64,000 nt of DNA from Rhodoferax sp. (lineage in GTDB: Bacteria; Pseudomonadota; Gammaproteobacteria; Burkholderiales; Burkholderiaceae_C): NCBI RefSeq assembly GCF_030653815.1, contig NZ_JAURYQ010000044.1, positions 43,965 to 107,964 on the forward strand, read 5' to 3'. The translations under genes and the position numbers were made by a program. The notes under the pieces were generated by a model. The model was not told the DNA's origin and did not search any database. It saw only the letters and a list, made by a program, of their open reading frames with translations. Shown here piece by piece: positions 19,922-28,087 of this stretch (position 1 is its first letter; every line of letters begins with the position of its first letter).

Positions 19922-21127
19922 ATGTGGCTCAGCACCCTGCTGCTCGCCCTGCGCTCGATCCGGCGCAACCTGCTGCGCTCGTTCCTGACCATTTTGGGCA
20001 TCGTGATCGGTGTCAGCGCCGTCATCACCATGGTCACCGTGGGCAATGGCGCCACGCTGGCGATTCAAAACCAGATCTCGGGCCTGGGCACCAACCTGCT
20101 GCAGGTGCGCCCGGGGCAGCGCATGATGGGCGGTGGCGGCATGAGTTCGCCACCTTTCAAGGAAGCCGATGCCGAGGCCATTGCCAGCCAACTCGGCGGC
20201 ATTTCCGCTGTTGCGCCCGAGGCGCGCAGTAATGCCGTACTGGTGCTTGACGGCCGTAACTGGAGCAGCAGCATCATTGGCAGTACCAACCAATGGCTGT
20301 TCACCGGCAACTGGAAGGTAGCCGATGGCCGAAGCTTTTCCGAAAATGAGCTACTGGCAGGTGCCGGGGTCTGCCTGATTGGTGAGACCGTGCGCCGCGA
20401 GCTGTTTGGCAGCCGCGTGGCGGTGGGCACCTCGATACGCGTCAAGCAAATCAGCTGCGAAGTCATCGGCGTGCTGGCGCCCAAGGGTCAGGGCGCCTTT
20501 GGCAACGACCAGGACGACGTGGTGCTGATGCCGCTGCACACGCTGCAGCGGCGTATCACCGGCAACACCCGGGTCAACACCTTGATGGTGTCGATGCAGG
20601 ACGGCGCCGACCCCGAGCGTGTCAAGGCGGGCATCACCGAACTGCTGCGCGAGCGCCGCAAACTCACCACCGCAGACGAAGACAACTTCAATGTGCTCGA
20701 CACCAAGCAACTGGGCGAAACCCTGTCGGGCACCACCAAGGTCATGACCACGCTCCTGGGCGCCGTGGCAGCAGTAAGCCTGCTGGTGGGCGGCATCGGC
20801 ATCATGAACATCATGCTGGTGAGCGTGACCGAGCGCACCCGCGAGATCGGCCTGCGTCTGGCCATTGGCGCGCTGGAGCGCGAGGTGTTGCTGCAATTCC
20901 TGATTGAAGCCGTGGTGCTGGCCGCTTTGGGCGGCGTGATCGGTATCGTACTGGCCACCGGGGCCTCGATCGGCCTGTCGCGCTTCATGGAAGTGCCGTT
21001 TGTCTTCAATCTTGGCGTAAACCTGCTATCGTTCGTGTTCTCGGCTGGTATTGGGGTGTTGTTTGGCTACTTCCCGGCACGCCGGGCAGCCCGACTCGAC
21101 CCGATCGAGGCCCTGCGGCACGAATAA
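19922..21127 (+). CDS. MacB-type ABC permease (stand-alone, periplasmic core domain)
   Basis: Transmembrane partner of the preceding ATPase, 401 residues. It opens with LLLALRSIRRNLLRSFLTILGIVIGVSAVI, the typical first membrane helix of MacB/FtsX-type mechanotransmission permeases. A large periplasmic MacB core domain follows (about 45-275), then three C-terminal helices (GAVAAVSLLVGGIGIMNIMLV..., EAVVLAALGGVIGIVLATG, LSFVFSAGIGVLFGYFPA), ending in the family-typical ARLDPIEALRHE. The start lies 1 bp after the ATPase stop. With the channel and adaptor it completes the pump. Confidence 0.93.
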   Translation: MWLSTLLLALRSIRRNLLRSFLTILGIVIGVSAVITMVTVGNGATLAIQNQISGLGTNLLQVRPGQRMMGGGGMSSPPFKEADAEAIASQLGGISAVAPEARSNAVLVLDGRNWSSSIIGSTNQWLFTGNWKVADGRSFSENELLAGAGVCLIGETVRRELFGSRVAVGTSIRVKQISCEVIGVLAPKGQGAFGNDQDDVVLMPLHTLQRRITGNTRVNTLMVSMQDGADPERVKAGITELLRERRKLTTADEDNFNVLDTKQLGETLSGTTKVMTTLLGAVAAVSLLVGGIGIMNIMLVSVTERTREIGLRLAIGALEREVLLQFLIEAVVLAALGGVIGIVLATGASIGLSRFMEVPFVFNLGVNLLSFVFSAGIGVLFGYFPARRAARLDPIEALRHE

Positions 21128-21149
21128 ATTACAGCAGGAGCATCGCAAC

Positions 21150-21989
21150 ATGGGCTTTCAAAAAGGTCCGGCGGACGCCATCCCCACGACACCGTTCAAG
21201 GTACACGATCAGATCGAGTACCGGGTCAAAGGGCGCATTCTGCACACCACGGCCAGGGGACCATTCAGTAACGTGGTGGAAGCCATCCCTCCCACCATCA
21301 CCGAATTCCTCAAAAGACTGGCGCAACAAGGCCGCTGGGGACAAATCGTCAACTTCCAGCACAGCGCCTTGATACCCGCCGAAGCCCGGCAAAATTTTGC
21401 CGCTTATCTGAAAGCAAGATACGAAAACACAGTGGTCAAGCCGGTGGTCGCCCTGGTGTTCGAGCCCGAGGTCGAAGCTGGCGCCTTGATGGCCCCCGAA
21501 ATTCTGAAGTGTTACCTGGACGCCGGCATCCAGGGCCAGGTGTTTGAAAGCTATGCCAGTGCGCTCGATTGGGTGGAATCCGAAATCAGCCAGTTTTCGA
21601 CCCGACTCGAATGGAAGGACAGTTACACCATCGGTGACGCCGCCATTGACGAACAACACCGGGAGCTGTTCAAACGTGCGGCCTATGTTCTGGCGGCCAC
21701 CTCCCACGAGGGACAGGTCATCTCTGCCATGCGGCTGTTCCAGTACATGCGTACCCACCTCTCGCACGAGGAAGAATGGATGCGGCAGCTGCGCTATCCG
21801 GACGCTGACCACCACGCGCACGAGCATCGTGCCCTCATGGCCAGGCTCAACACGATTTCACTCAAAATTGCCAACGAAAACCTGGTGATGGCGGATCTGG
21901 AAGAATTCATCGGGGACAGATTCTTGAACCATATGGAGACGGCGGACACCGATCTGGCACGCTTTGCCAGCGCGATCAGGGCAAGCTAA
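21150..21989 (+). CDS. Two-domain protein: STAS-like N-terminus fused to bacteriohemerythrin
   Basis: 279 residues from the ATG at 21150 (AGGAG 8-9 nt upstream). Residues 1-145 form an alpha/beta unit with no metal motif; the layout ([23 protein letters not shown]... [17 protein letters not shown]... [13 protein letters not shown]) recalls STAS/SpoIIAA-like domains. Residues 150-279 are a complete hemerythrin with all seven di-iron ligands: His170, His203, Glu207, His222, His226, His261 and Asp266. Hemerythrins bind O2 (or NO) reversibly; a fused regulatory domain suggests oxygen sensing rather than storage. It follows the efflux operon by 22 bp on the same strand and could be co-transcribed, but a functional link is not evident. 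Confidence 0.85.
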   Translation: MGFQKGPADAIPTTPFKVHDQIEYRVKGRILHTTARGPFSNVVEAIPPTITEFLKRLAQQGRWGQIVNFQHSALIPAEARQNFAAYLKARYENTVVKPVVALVFEPEVEAGALMAPEILKCYLDAGIQGQVFESYASALDWVESEISQFSTRLEWKDSYTIGDAAIDEQHRELFKRAAYVLAATSHEGQVISAMRLFQYMRTHLSHEEEWMRQLRYPDADHHAHEHRALMARLNTISLKIANENLVMADLEEFIGDRFLNHMETADTDLARFASAIRAS

Positions 21990-22582
21990 GCCAGTTTCTG
22001 CAGCAAGCCTGTCACGGCCTGCGGGTAAAGCAAGTGCTCCTGTGTCAGCACCCGGGCCGCCAGCGTGTCGGCCGTGTCACCCGGCAACACCGGCACCACA
22101 GCCTGCGCCAGGATCGGGCCATGGTCGAGTTCGGCGGTGACCAGATGCACGGTGGCCCCGGCGACCTGGCAACCGGCCTCAATGGCACGCTGGTGCGTGT
22201 GCAGGCCGGCAAACGCCGGCAGCAGCGATGGGTGGATGTTGACCAGACGCCCGGCATAACGGTTCACAAACGCTGGCGTCAAAATGCGCATGAAGCCTGC
22301 CAGCAGCACCAGCACCGGCTGCTCCGGACTGTCATAGCGGTCAATCAGCTGTGCCAGCGCGGCATCAAAGGCCTCACGGCTGGGGTAGACCTTGTGGTCC
22401 AGCACCTCGGTGACAATGCCTTGCGCGCTGGCAAATTCCAGCCCTTTGGCGTCCGCCTTGTTGCTGATGACGGCGGCGACCCTGGCACCATAATGGTCCG
22501 CCCAGCGCCCACGCTGCGCAGCATTCACAATGGCGGCCATATTGGAGCCGCCGCCCGAGATCAAAATAACAATATTTTTCAT
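21986..22582 (-). CDS. purN: Phosphoribosylglycinamide formyltransferase
   Basis: Purine biosynthesis step 3: transfers the formyl group of 10-formyl-THF to GAR. 198 residues from [20 protein letters not shown]. An upstream ATG (22609) would add nine residues and overlap the divergent gene start, so 22582 is preferred. GGGSNMAAI binds the phosphate; [23 protein letters not shown] carries the catalytic Asn and His; and [14 protein letters not shown] carries the catalytic Asp. It overlaps the hemerythrin gene stop by 4 bp and is divergent from yceH with only 12 bp between starts, so the two promoters must lie inside each other's coding region. Confidence 0.96.
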   Translation of the reverse strand: MKNIVILISGGGSNMAAIVNAAQRGRWADHYGARVAAVISNKADAKGLEFASAQGIVTEVLDHKVYPSREAFDAALAQLIDRYDSPEQPVLVLLAGFMRILTPAFVNRYAGRLVNIHPSLLPAFAGLHTHQRAIEAGCQVAGATVHLVTAELDHGPILAQAVVPVLPGDTADTLAARVLTQEHLLYPQAVTGLLQKLA

Positions 22583-22594
22583 GAAGACCGAATT

Positions 22595-23269
22595 ATGACT
22601 TTGACCCAACCCACTACCCTGACACCCATCGAGGCCCGCGTGCTCGGCACCCTCATGGAAAAAGCCCGCACCGTGCCCGACAGCTATCCGCTGTCACTCA
22701 ATTCCCTGTTGCTGGGCTGCAACCAGAAGAGCAGCCGCGATCCGGTGATGGACTTGAGCGAAGCCGATGTCGCCAGCGCGCTGGAAAACCTCATGGCGCT
22801 GTCGCTGATGCGCACCAACACTTCAGGCCGCGTGGCGCGTTATGAGCACAACTTCCAGCGCGGCATCGGTGTGCCCGAGCAGTCGGCGGTGTTGCTCGGC
22901 CTGTTGATGTTGCGCGGCCCGCAAACTGCGGCCGAGTTGCGCCTCAACACCGAACGCTGGTACAAGTTTGCCGACATTTCCTCGGTCGAGGGTTTCCTGG
23001 AAGAGTTGCAGGACCGCTCACTTGATAAAGGCGGCCCACTGGTGATCAAGCTGGCACGCGCCCCCGGTGCCCGTGAGCAGCGCTGGGCGCACCTGCTGTG
23101 CGGCCCGGTGGATGAGGCGCAATTGGCCCAATCTGGCAGCGCTCGCGGCACCGACGGCGCGCCCGGCGCCCTGGCGCGCATCGAGCAGCTCGAAGCCGAA
23201 GTGGCGCAGCTCAGGGCCACGGTGCAGCTGCTCTGCACCGAGCTGGGGGTGTCGGCTACTGCGCCTTGA
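22595..23269 (+). CDS. yceH: YceH-family protein (DUF480), tandem winged helix
   Basis: Conserved protein of 224 residues without established function. The DUF480 text is clear: [31 protein letters not shown] and [14 protein letters not shown]. Two winged-helix domains occupy about 10-95 and 100-180, followed by a short predicted coiled coil ([21 protein letters not shown]). DNA binding is plausible but unproven. The frame is open far upstream; the ATG at 22595 gives the family start. Its 3' end overlaps the convergent tctC gene by 14 bp. Confidence 0.92.
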   Translation: MTLTQPTTLTPIEARVLGTLMEKARTVPDSYPLSLNSLLLGCNQKSSRDPVMDLSEADVASALENLMALSLMRTNTSGRVARYEHNFQRGIGVPEQSAVLLGLLMLRGPQTAAELRLNTERWYKFADISSVEGFLEELQDRSLDKGGPLVIKLARAPGAREQRWAHLLCGPVDEAQLAQSGSARGTDGAPGALARIEQLEAEVAQLRATVQLLCTELGVSATAP

Positions 23270-24242
23270 AACCGCTGTCCTTGATGATGCGCGCCCAGGT
23301 TTTGGCATAAGCCTGTTCGCGGCTGGCCAGTTGGGCGGATGTCATGTAGCCCACCGTCAAGCCCATGTTGGTGAGGCGTTCGCCCACCTCGGGCAGCGCG
23401 ATCACTCTGGCCACTGCGCTGCCGAACTTGTCAATGGCAGCCTGCGGTGTGCCCTTGGGCGCAAAAATGCCGTAATAAGGCAAATCTTCAAAGCCGGCCA
23501 GGCCGAGCTCGGCAAACGTGGGCACCTCAGGCAAGGCGGCCTGGCGCTTGCCGCCCAGCACCGCCACCATGCGGATCTTGCCGGCTTTCTGGTTCTCGAT
23601 GAAGTCGGGCACCGAACCCACACCCGCGTGGATCTGGTTGCCCAGCATGTCGGCCATCATGGGCGCGCTGCCGCGATACGGTGCGGCCTGCAGATCGAGC
23701 TGGTATTTCTGGCCGATCACCTTGACCAGAAATTCGGGCACCGAGGCCGGTGCCGGCACGCCCACCGTATCCTTGCCCGCACCCTGCTTTTGCACCCAGG
23801 CCACGTACTCGGCCATGCTTTTGGCAGGGGTGCCGCCGGAAATGGCCAGGCCGTTGGCAAAGGTGGCAAAACCGGCTACCGGAACAAAGTCACGCGCCGA
23901 GTCATAACCCGGGTTTTTCACCACCAGCGGCAAAATCGTGATGGTGTGGTCGTGCGACAAAAACAAGGTATTGGCATCGGCTGGCGCAGCCTTGAGCGCC
24001 TGCGCCGCAAGCTGGCCGCCGGCGCCCGCCTTGTTGTCGACCAGCACCGGCACACCCAATTGGTCCTTGAGCTTGTCGGCCAGAATGCGGGCAATGGCAT
24101 CGGTGCCGCCGCCGGGCGGAAACCCCACCATCAGCTTGATCGGGCCCGTCTGCGCCTGCGCCAAACCGGCAGCCAGCAAGGCGCTCACAGCCAGGGTTTT
24201 GAACAGGCCACTAAGGCCTTGGGAAACTTGCAACTGAAACAT
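23256..24242 (-). CDS. tctC: TctC/Bug-family periplasmic solute-binding protein
   Basis: Extracytoplasmic receptor of a tripartite tricarboxylate (TTT) transporter, 328 residues. Signal peptide about 1-31 ([14 protein letters not shown]), then [25 protein letters not shown], the opening of all Bug proteins, and later [21 protein letters not shown] and [17 protein letters not shown]. Such receptors bind carboxylates (citrate, aromatic acids, amino-acid-like acids); the ligand here is unknown. It is the last gene of a five-gene unit tctB-tctA-eamA-SDR-tctC on the minus strand; in many TTT operons tctC comes first, so the order is unusual. Confidence 0.93.
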   Translation of the reverse strand: MFQLQVSQGLSGLFKTLAVSALLAAGLAQAQTGPIKLMVGFPPGGGTDAIARILADKLKDQLGVPVLVDNKAGAGGQLAAQALKAAPADANTLFLSHDHTITILPLVVKNPGYDSARDFVPVAGFATFANGLAISGGTPAKSMAEYVAWVQKQGAGKDTVGVPAPASVPEFLVKVIGQKYQLDLQAAPYRGSAPMMADMLGNQIHAGVGSVPDFIENQKAGKIRMVAVLGGKRQAALPEVPTFAELGLAGFEDLPYYGIFAPKGTPQAAIDKFGSAVARVIALPEVGERLTNMGLTVGYMTSAQLASREQAYAKTWARIIKDSGFKAQ

Positions 24243-24317
24243 CTGAAACTCCTAAGATTGGTTTAAACCTTTGCGGGTCAGACCACTCGCGCAGCGACGT
24301 GCTCTGACCCCAACTGA

Positions 24318-25115
24318 TTAAAACGTACCCGGGTAAGCACCCCCATCGGCCAGCACGTTTTGCCCGGTCATGTAAGCGGCCTGCTGACTGCACAAAAACG
24401 CGCAAATGGCCCCAAACTCGTCAGGCGAACCAAAGCGTTTGGCTGGAATGGTGTTGCGCCGGGCGGTCGCCACCACGTCCAGCGGTTGCGCTGTTTTGGC
24501 TGCAACTCCCTGAAAGATGGACTGCAGCCGCTCGGTGTCAAAGGCACCGGGCAACAGGTTGTTGATCGTGACCCCTTTGGCAGCCAAGCCGCTACGCGCC
24601 AGTCCGGCCACAAAACCGGTCAAACCGCTGCGCGCACCGTTGGACAGGCCCAGCACATCGATCGGCGCTTTGACCGCGCTGGACGTGATGTTGACAATGC
24701 GGCCAAAACCGCGCGCGATCATGCCATCCACGGTGGCCTTGATCAGCGCAATGGGGGTGAGCATGTTGGCATCGAGCGCTCGAATCCAGTCGTCGCGCTC
24801 GAAGCTGCGAAAGTCGCCCGAGGGTGGACCACCCGCGTTGGTCACCAGAATGTCAAAGTCAGCACGCTGTGCCAGCACCGCAGTGCGGCCCGCCTCTGTG
24901 GTGATGTCAGCCGCCACCCATTGCACGCTCGCCCCGGTCTTGCTGGCATAAGCCTGCGTCAACTGTGCCGCAGCGGCTTGCAGGGCTTCGGCCCCGCGCG
25001 CCACCATCAGCACGTTCACGCCTTCCTGCACCAGTGCCTTGGCGCAGCCCAGCCCCAAACCCTTGCTGGCACCACACACCAAAGCCCACTTACCTGAAAT
25101 GCCCAAATCCATCAA
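24318..25115 (-). CDS. SDR-family oxidoreductase with replaced catalytic Tyr/Lys
   Basis: Short-chain dehydrogenase/reductase fold of 265 residues. The nucleotide-binding loop CGASKGLGLG (14-23), the NAG motif VTNAGG (91-96) and the ITSS stretch (143-146) are normal. However, the catalytic YXXXK is read as SNGAR (Ser158 to Arg162). A subgroup of SDR proteins close to 3-oxoacyl-ACP reductases carries this LSNXXR variant; whether they are active dehydrogenases is unsettled. The C-terminal SDR text PAKRFGSPDEFGAICAFLCS and NVLADGGAYPGTF is intact. It lies within the TTT operon, 75 bp before tctC and 22 bp after eamA, so it may act on the imported carboxylate. Confidence 0.88.
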   Translation of the reverse strand: MMDLGISGKWALVCGASKGLGLGCAKALVQEGVNVLMVARGAEALQAAAAQLTQAYASKTGASVQWVAADITTEAGRTAVLAQRADFDILVTNAGGPPSGDFRSFERDDWIRALDANMLTPIALIKATVDGMIARGFGRIVNITSSAVKAPIDVLGLSNGARSGLTGFVAGLARSGLAAKGVTINNLLPGAFDTERLQSIFQGVAAKTAQPLDVVATARRNTIPAKRFGSPDEFGAICAFLCSQQAAYMTGQNVLADGGAYPGTF

Positions 25116-25137
25116 ACGCTCCTGTTAAAAATAATTG

Positions 25138-26052
25138 TCATGCGGCCAGTTGCCGGGGGCGACTGGTAAACACAAAAATACCCGCCACCACCAGCGCCGT
25201 GCCCGCGGCCACCCAGCCGGTAAACGGCTCACCGAGCAACAGCACACCCATCAAAATGGTCGACATGGGCCCGACCATGCCGGTCTGCGCCGCCATGCCC
25301 GCACCAATGCGTTCGATGGCCATCATCACCATCAGGACTGGCGCGGCGGTGCACAGCGTGGCGTTCAGCACCGACAACCAGATCACCTCCGGCGCCACCA
25401 GCGCCGCGCTCAGCGGTCGCAATGCGACAAATTGACCGATGCACAGCACACAGGCCACGCTGGTGGCCAGGCCGACCAGGCGCAGTGAACCAAGCCGCTG
25501 CACCAGCTCACCGCTGAAACTGAGGTAGATGGCGTAACTGACCGCGCTGCCAAACACCAGCAGCGCGCCTAACGCGGCATCAGCGCCGGCAAAATTGATT
25601 TCGTGGCCAAACACCAGGATCACACCGCAATAGCTAAGGGCCATGCCCAGCGCCTGGCGGCGGCTGATGTGACGCTTGTAAAGCACCAGGCCCAGCAACA
25701 ACACCAGGGTCGGATTGAGGTACAGGATGAGGCGTTCCAGCGAGGCACTGATGTAGGCCAGACCGGCAAAATCCAGAAAGCTGGCCAGATAGTAGCCGGT
25801 AAATCCCAGCCCCAACACACCCCACCCGTCCTGCCGACTCAAAGGAGGTTTGCCACGGCTGGCCCACCAGGCCATGACGGCAAAAATGGGCAACGCAAAC
25901 AGCATGCGGTACATGATGAGCGTGACCGCATCGACGCCATGACGGTAGGCCAGCTTGACAATGATGGCCTTGCCGCTGAAGGCAATGGCCCCCAGCGTGG
26001 CCAGCACCAGCCCGGTGACCAGCGTTTTGGACGGCAAATGAACCGCATGCAT
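25138..26052 (-). CDS. EamA/DMT-family transporter
   Basis: Inner-membrane drug/metabolite-type transporter of 304 residues with ten hydrophobic segments arranged as two EamA repeats (about 15-145 and 155-290). Typical text is LGAIAFSGKAIIVKLAYRHGVDAVTLIMYRM at the start and PMSTILMGVLLLGEPFTGWVAAGTALVVAGI at the end. The family mostly exports amino acids or other small metabolites. It is placed inside the TTT uptake operon (5 bp after tctA), which suggests it exports or balances a product of the imported acid; this is inference only. Confidence 0.9.
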   Translation of the reverse strand: MHAVHLPSKTLVTGLVLATLGAIAFSGKAIIVKLAYRHGVDAVTLIMYRMLFALPIFAVMAWWASRGKPPLSRQDGWGVLGLGFTGYYLASFLDFAGLAYISASLERLILYLNPTLVLLLGLVLYKRHISRRQALGMALSYCGVILVFGHEINFAGADAALGALLVFGSAVSYAIYLSFSGELVQRLGSLRLVGLATSVACVLCIGQFVALRPLSAALVAPEVIWLSVLNATLCTAAPVLMVMMAIERIGAGMAAQTGMVGPMSTILMGVLLLGEPFTGWVAAGTALVVAGIFVFTSRPRQLAA

Positions 26053-26057
26053 CAGGG

Positions 26058-27569
26058 CTAATCTTCCACAAACGCCACGTCGCGCGTGCGCCTGACGATA
26101 GGCAGCAGCACCAGCGCCAGCAGCGCCAACGCCGCCAGCAGCAGGGCCGCAGACAGCGGCCGGGTCACAAACACGCTCCAGTCACCGCGTGACAGCAACA
26201 GCGCGCGGCGCAGATTTTCTTCAAACATCGGCCCCAGAATAAACCCCAGCAGCAAGGGTGCCGGCTCCATGCCGAGCTTGATGAAGGCATAGCCGACCAC
26301 GCCAAACAAGCCCACCATCCAGATGTCCCAGGTGTTGTTGTTGGTGCTGTACACGCCAATGGCACAAAACAGCACGATGGCCGGGTACAGCCAGCGGTAG
26401 GGCACGCTCAGCAGCTTGATCCAGATGCCGATCAGCGGCAGGTTCAGCACGATCAGCATGGCGTTGCCAATCCACATCGACACGACCAGTCCCCAGAACA
26501 ACTCGGGGTTGCTGGTCATGACCTGCGGGCCGGGCTGGATGTTGTGGATGGTCATGGCACCCACCATCAGCGCCATCACTGCGTTGGGCGGAATGCCCAG
26601 GGTAAGCAGCGGAATGAAGGAGGTTTGCGAGGCGGCGTTGTTGGCCGCCTCGGGGGCCGCCACGCCACGGATGTTGCCCTCACCAAAGGGCACTTCACCA
26701 GGCTGCAGCCGGGTCTTTTTTTCAATCGTGTAGGCGGCATAGGCGCTCATCACCGCACCGCCACCGGGCAGAATGCCCAGCACCGAACCCAGACCGGTGC
26801 CGCGCAGAATGGCCGGCCACATGCGTTTGAAGTCCTGGCGGCTCGGCATCAGGCCATGCACATTGGCGGTGAACACCTCGCGCGCGCTGGTCGGGTGGCT
26901 CAGGTTGCTGATGATCTCGCCATACCCAAACAGACCCATGGCGATCACGATGAAGCCAATGCCGTCGGTCAGCTCCGGGACGTCAAAGCTGAACCGCGCC
27001 ACCCCCGAATTCACATCGGTGCCCACCAGCCCGAGCAGCAGGCCAAGCAAAATCATGCCAAACGCCTTGAGCAAGTCACCCGAGGCCAGCACCACCGCCC
27101 CCACCAGGCCCAGCAGCATCAGCGCACAGTATTCCGCGGGGCCAAACAGGAACGCCACCTCGGTCAGCGGCCCGGCAAAGGCCGCCAGCACCAGCGTGCC
27201 GACACAACCGGCAAAAAACGAGCCGATGCCCGCCGCCGCCAGTGCCGGCCCGGCGCGGCCCTGACGTGCCATCTGGTAACCGTCAATCACCGTCACCACC
27301 GACGAGGCCTCGCCGGGCAGATTGACCAGAATGGCTGTGGTGGAGCCACCGTACTGGGCACCGTAATAAATACCCGCCAGCATGATCAAGGCCGAGGTGG
27401 GCGGCAAGGCGTAGGTGGCCGGCAACAACATGGCAATGGTGGCCAGCGGCCCGATGCCGGGCAGCACACCAATCAAGGTGCCCAACAGGCAGCCGACAAA
27501 GGCGTACATCAGGTTGATCGGGGTGAAGGCCACGCCAAAACCCAGCGCCAGGTGATTGAGCAGTTCCAT
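26058..27569 (-). CDS. tctA: TctA-family large membrane subunit of a tripartite tricarboxylate transporter
   Basis: Large permease of a TTT carrier (503 residues, about 12 spans) that moves the solute delivered by a TctC-type receptor using an ion gradient. The hallmark is GCLLGTLIGVLPGIGPLATIAMLLPATY followed by GIYYGAQYGGSTTAILVNLPGEASSVVT, repeated in the second half as GSVLGILPGGGAVMSAYAAYTIEKK. The start at 27569 (MELLNHLALGFGVAFTP) lies 1 bp after the tctB stop, giving TAGCATG at the junction, so translation is coupled. Confidence 0.95.
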   Translation of the reverse strand: MELLNHLALGFGVAFTPINLMYAFVGCLLGTLIGVLPGIGPLATIAMLLPATYALPPTSALIMLAGIYYGAQYGGSTTAILVNLPGEASSVVTVIDGYQMARQGRAGPALAAAGIGSFFAGCVGTLVLAAFAGPLTEVAFLFGPAEYCALMLLGLVGAVVLASGDLLKAFGMILLGLLLGLVGTDVNSGVARFSFDVPELTDGIGFIVIAMGLFGYGEIISNLSHPTSAREVFTANVHGLMPSRQDFKRMWPAILRGTGLGSVLGILPGGGAVMSAYAAYTIEKKTRLQPGEVPFGEGNIRGVAAPEAANNAASQTSFIPLLTLGIPPNAVMALMVGAMTIHNIQPGPQVMTSNPELFWGLVVSMWIGNAMLIVLNLPLIGIWIKLLSVPYRWLYPAIVLFCAIGVYSTNNNTWDIWMVGLFGVVGYAFIKLGMEPAPLLLGFILGPMFEENLRRALLLSRGDWSVFVTRPLSAALLLAALALLALVLLPIVRRTRDVAFVED

Positions 27570-27570
27570 G

Positions 27571-28071
27571 CTAATTCCCCGCCAGAAACACCGGCCAGAC
27601 CGGGAATTGCAATTTGAGCAGCAGCACAAAAGCCAGGTAACTCAAGGCCGCCAGCGCCGTGGCCAGCAGTGCCGCTTCCTTCAACTTGAAACGCTCACCG
27701 GCCAGGCAGGCAACAAAGGTCAGCAGGTAAATTCCGCCCATCAGGCCGAGTGCCGGCAGCTTCAGGCTGGGCAGGCCACCCAGCGCCACACCAAAGAGCA
27801 GATTGGCCGCAATGATGGCGACCATCGGTTTCCAGGCCCAGCGGCCAATGGCATTGACCCGGTCGGCTTGAAACAGCGCGGCGCGCAGCATCACGGCCCC
27901 GCCCAGCAGCGCCAGCAACACGCCGAGCAGCAACGGGACAAAACCCGGCCCCATGCGCCCGCTGCTGCCCACCTGGTAGCCCAGCGCGCCCCAAGCGAAG
28001 GCGCTGCCTACCAAGGCAAACAATAAACCAGCGTAAAAGTCTTGCGTATTCTTCATAGCAGTTTGGTCCAA
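27571..28071 (-). CDS. tctB: TctB-family small membrane subunit of a tripartite tricarboxylate transporter
   Basis: Small four-span subunit of 166 residues that accompanies TctA. It reads AGLLFALVGSAFAWGALGYQVGSSGRMGPGFVPLLLGVLLALLG, close to the usual TctB opening with a GRMGPGFFP motif. An alternative ATG five codons in (MKNTQDFYAG) at 28056 may be the true start. It begins only 16 bp after the stop of the GspE-like ATPase gene on the same strand, so the promoter either lies within that gene or the TTT genes are read through from it. Confidence 0.9.
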   Translation of the reverse strand: MDQTAMKNTQDFYAGLLFALVGSAFAWGALGYQVGSSGRMGPGFVPLLLGVLLALLGGAVMLRAALFQADRVNAIGRWAWKPMVAIIAANLLFGVALGGLPSLKLPALGLMGGIYLLTFVACLAGERFKLKEAALLATALAALSYLAFVLLLKLQFPVWPVFLAGN

Positions 28072-28087
28072 ATCACAATACGGCGCC

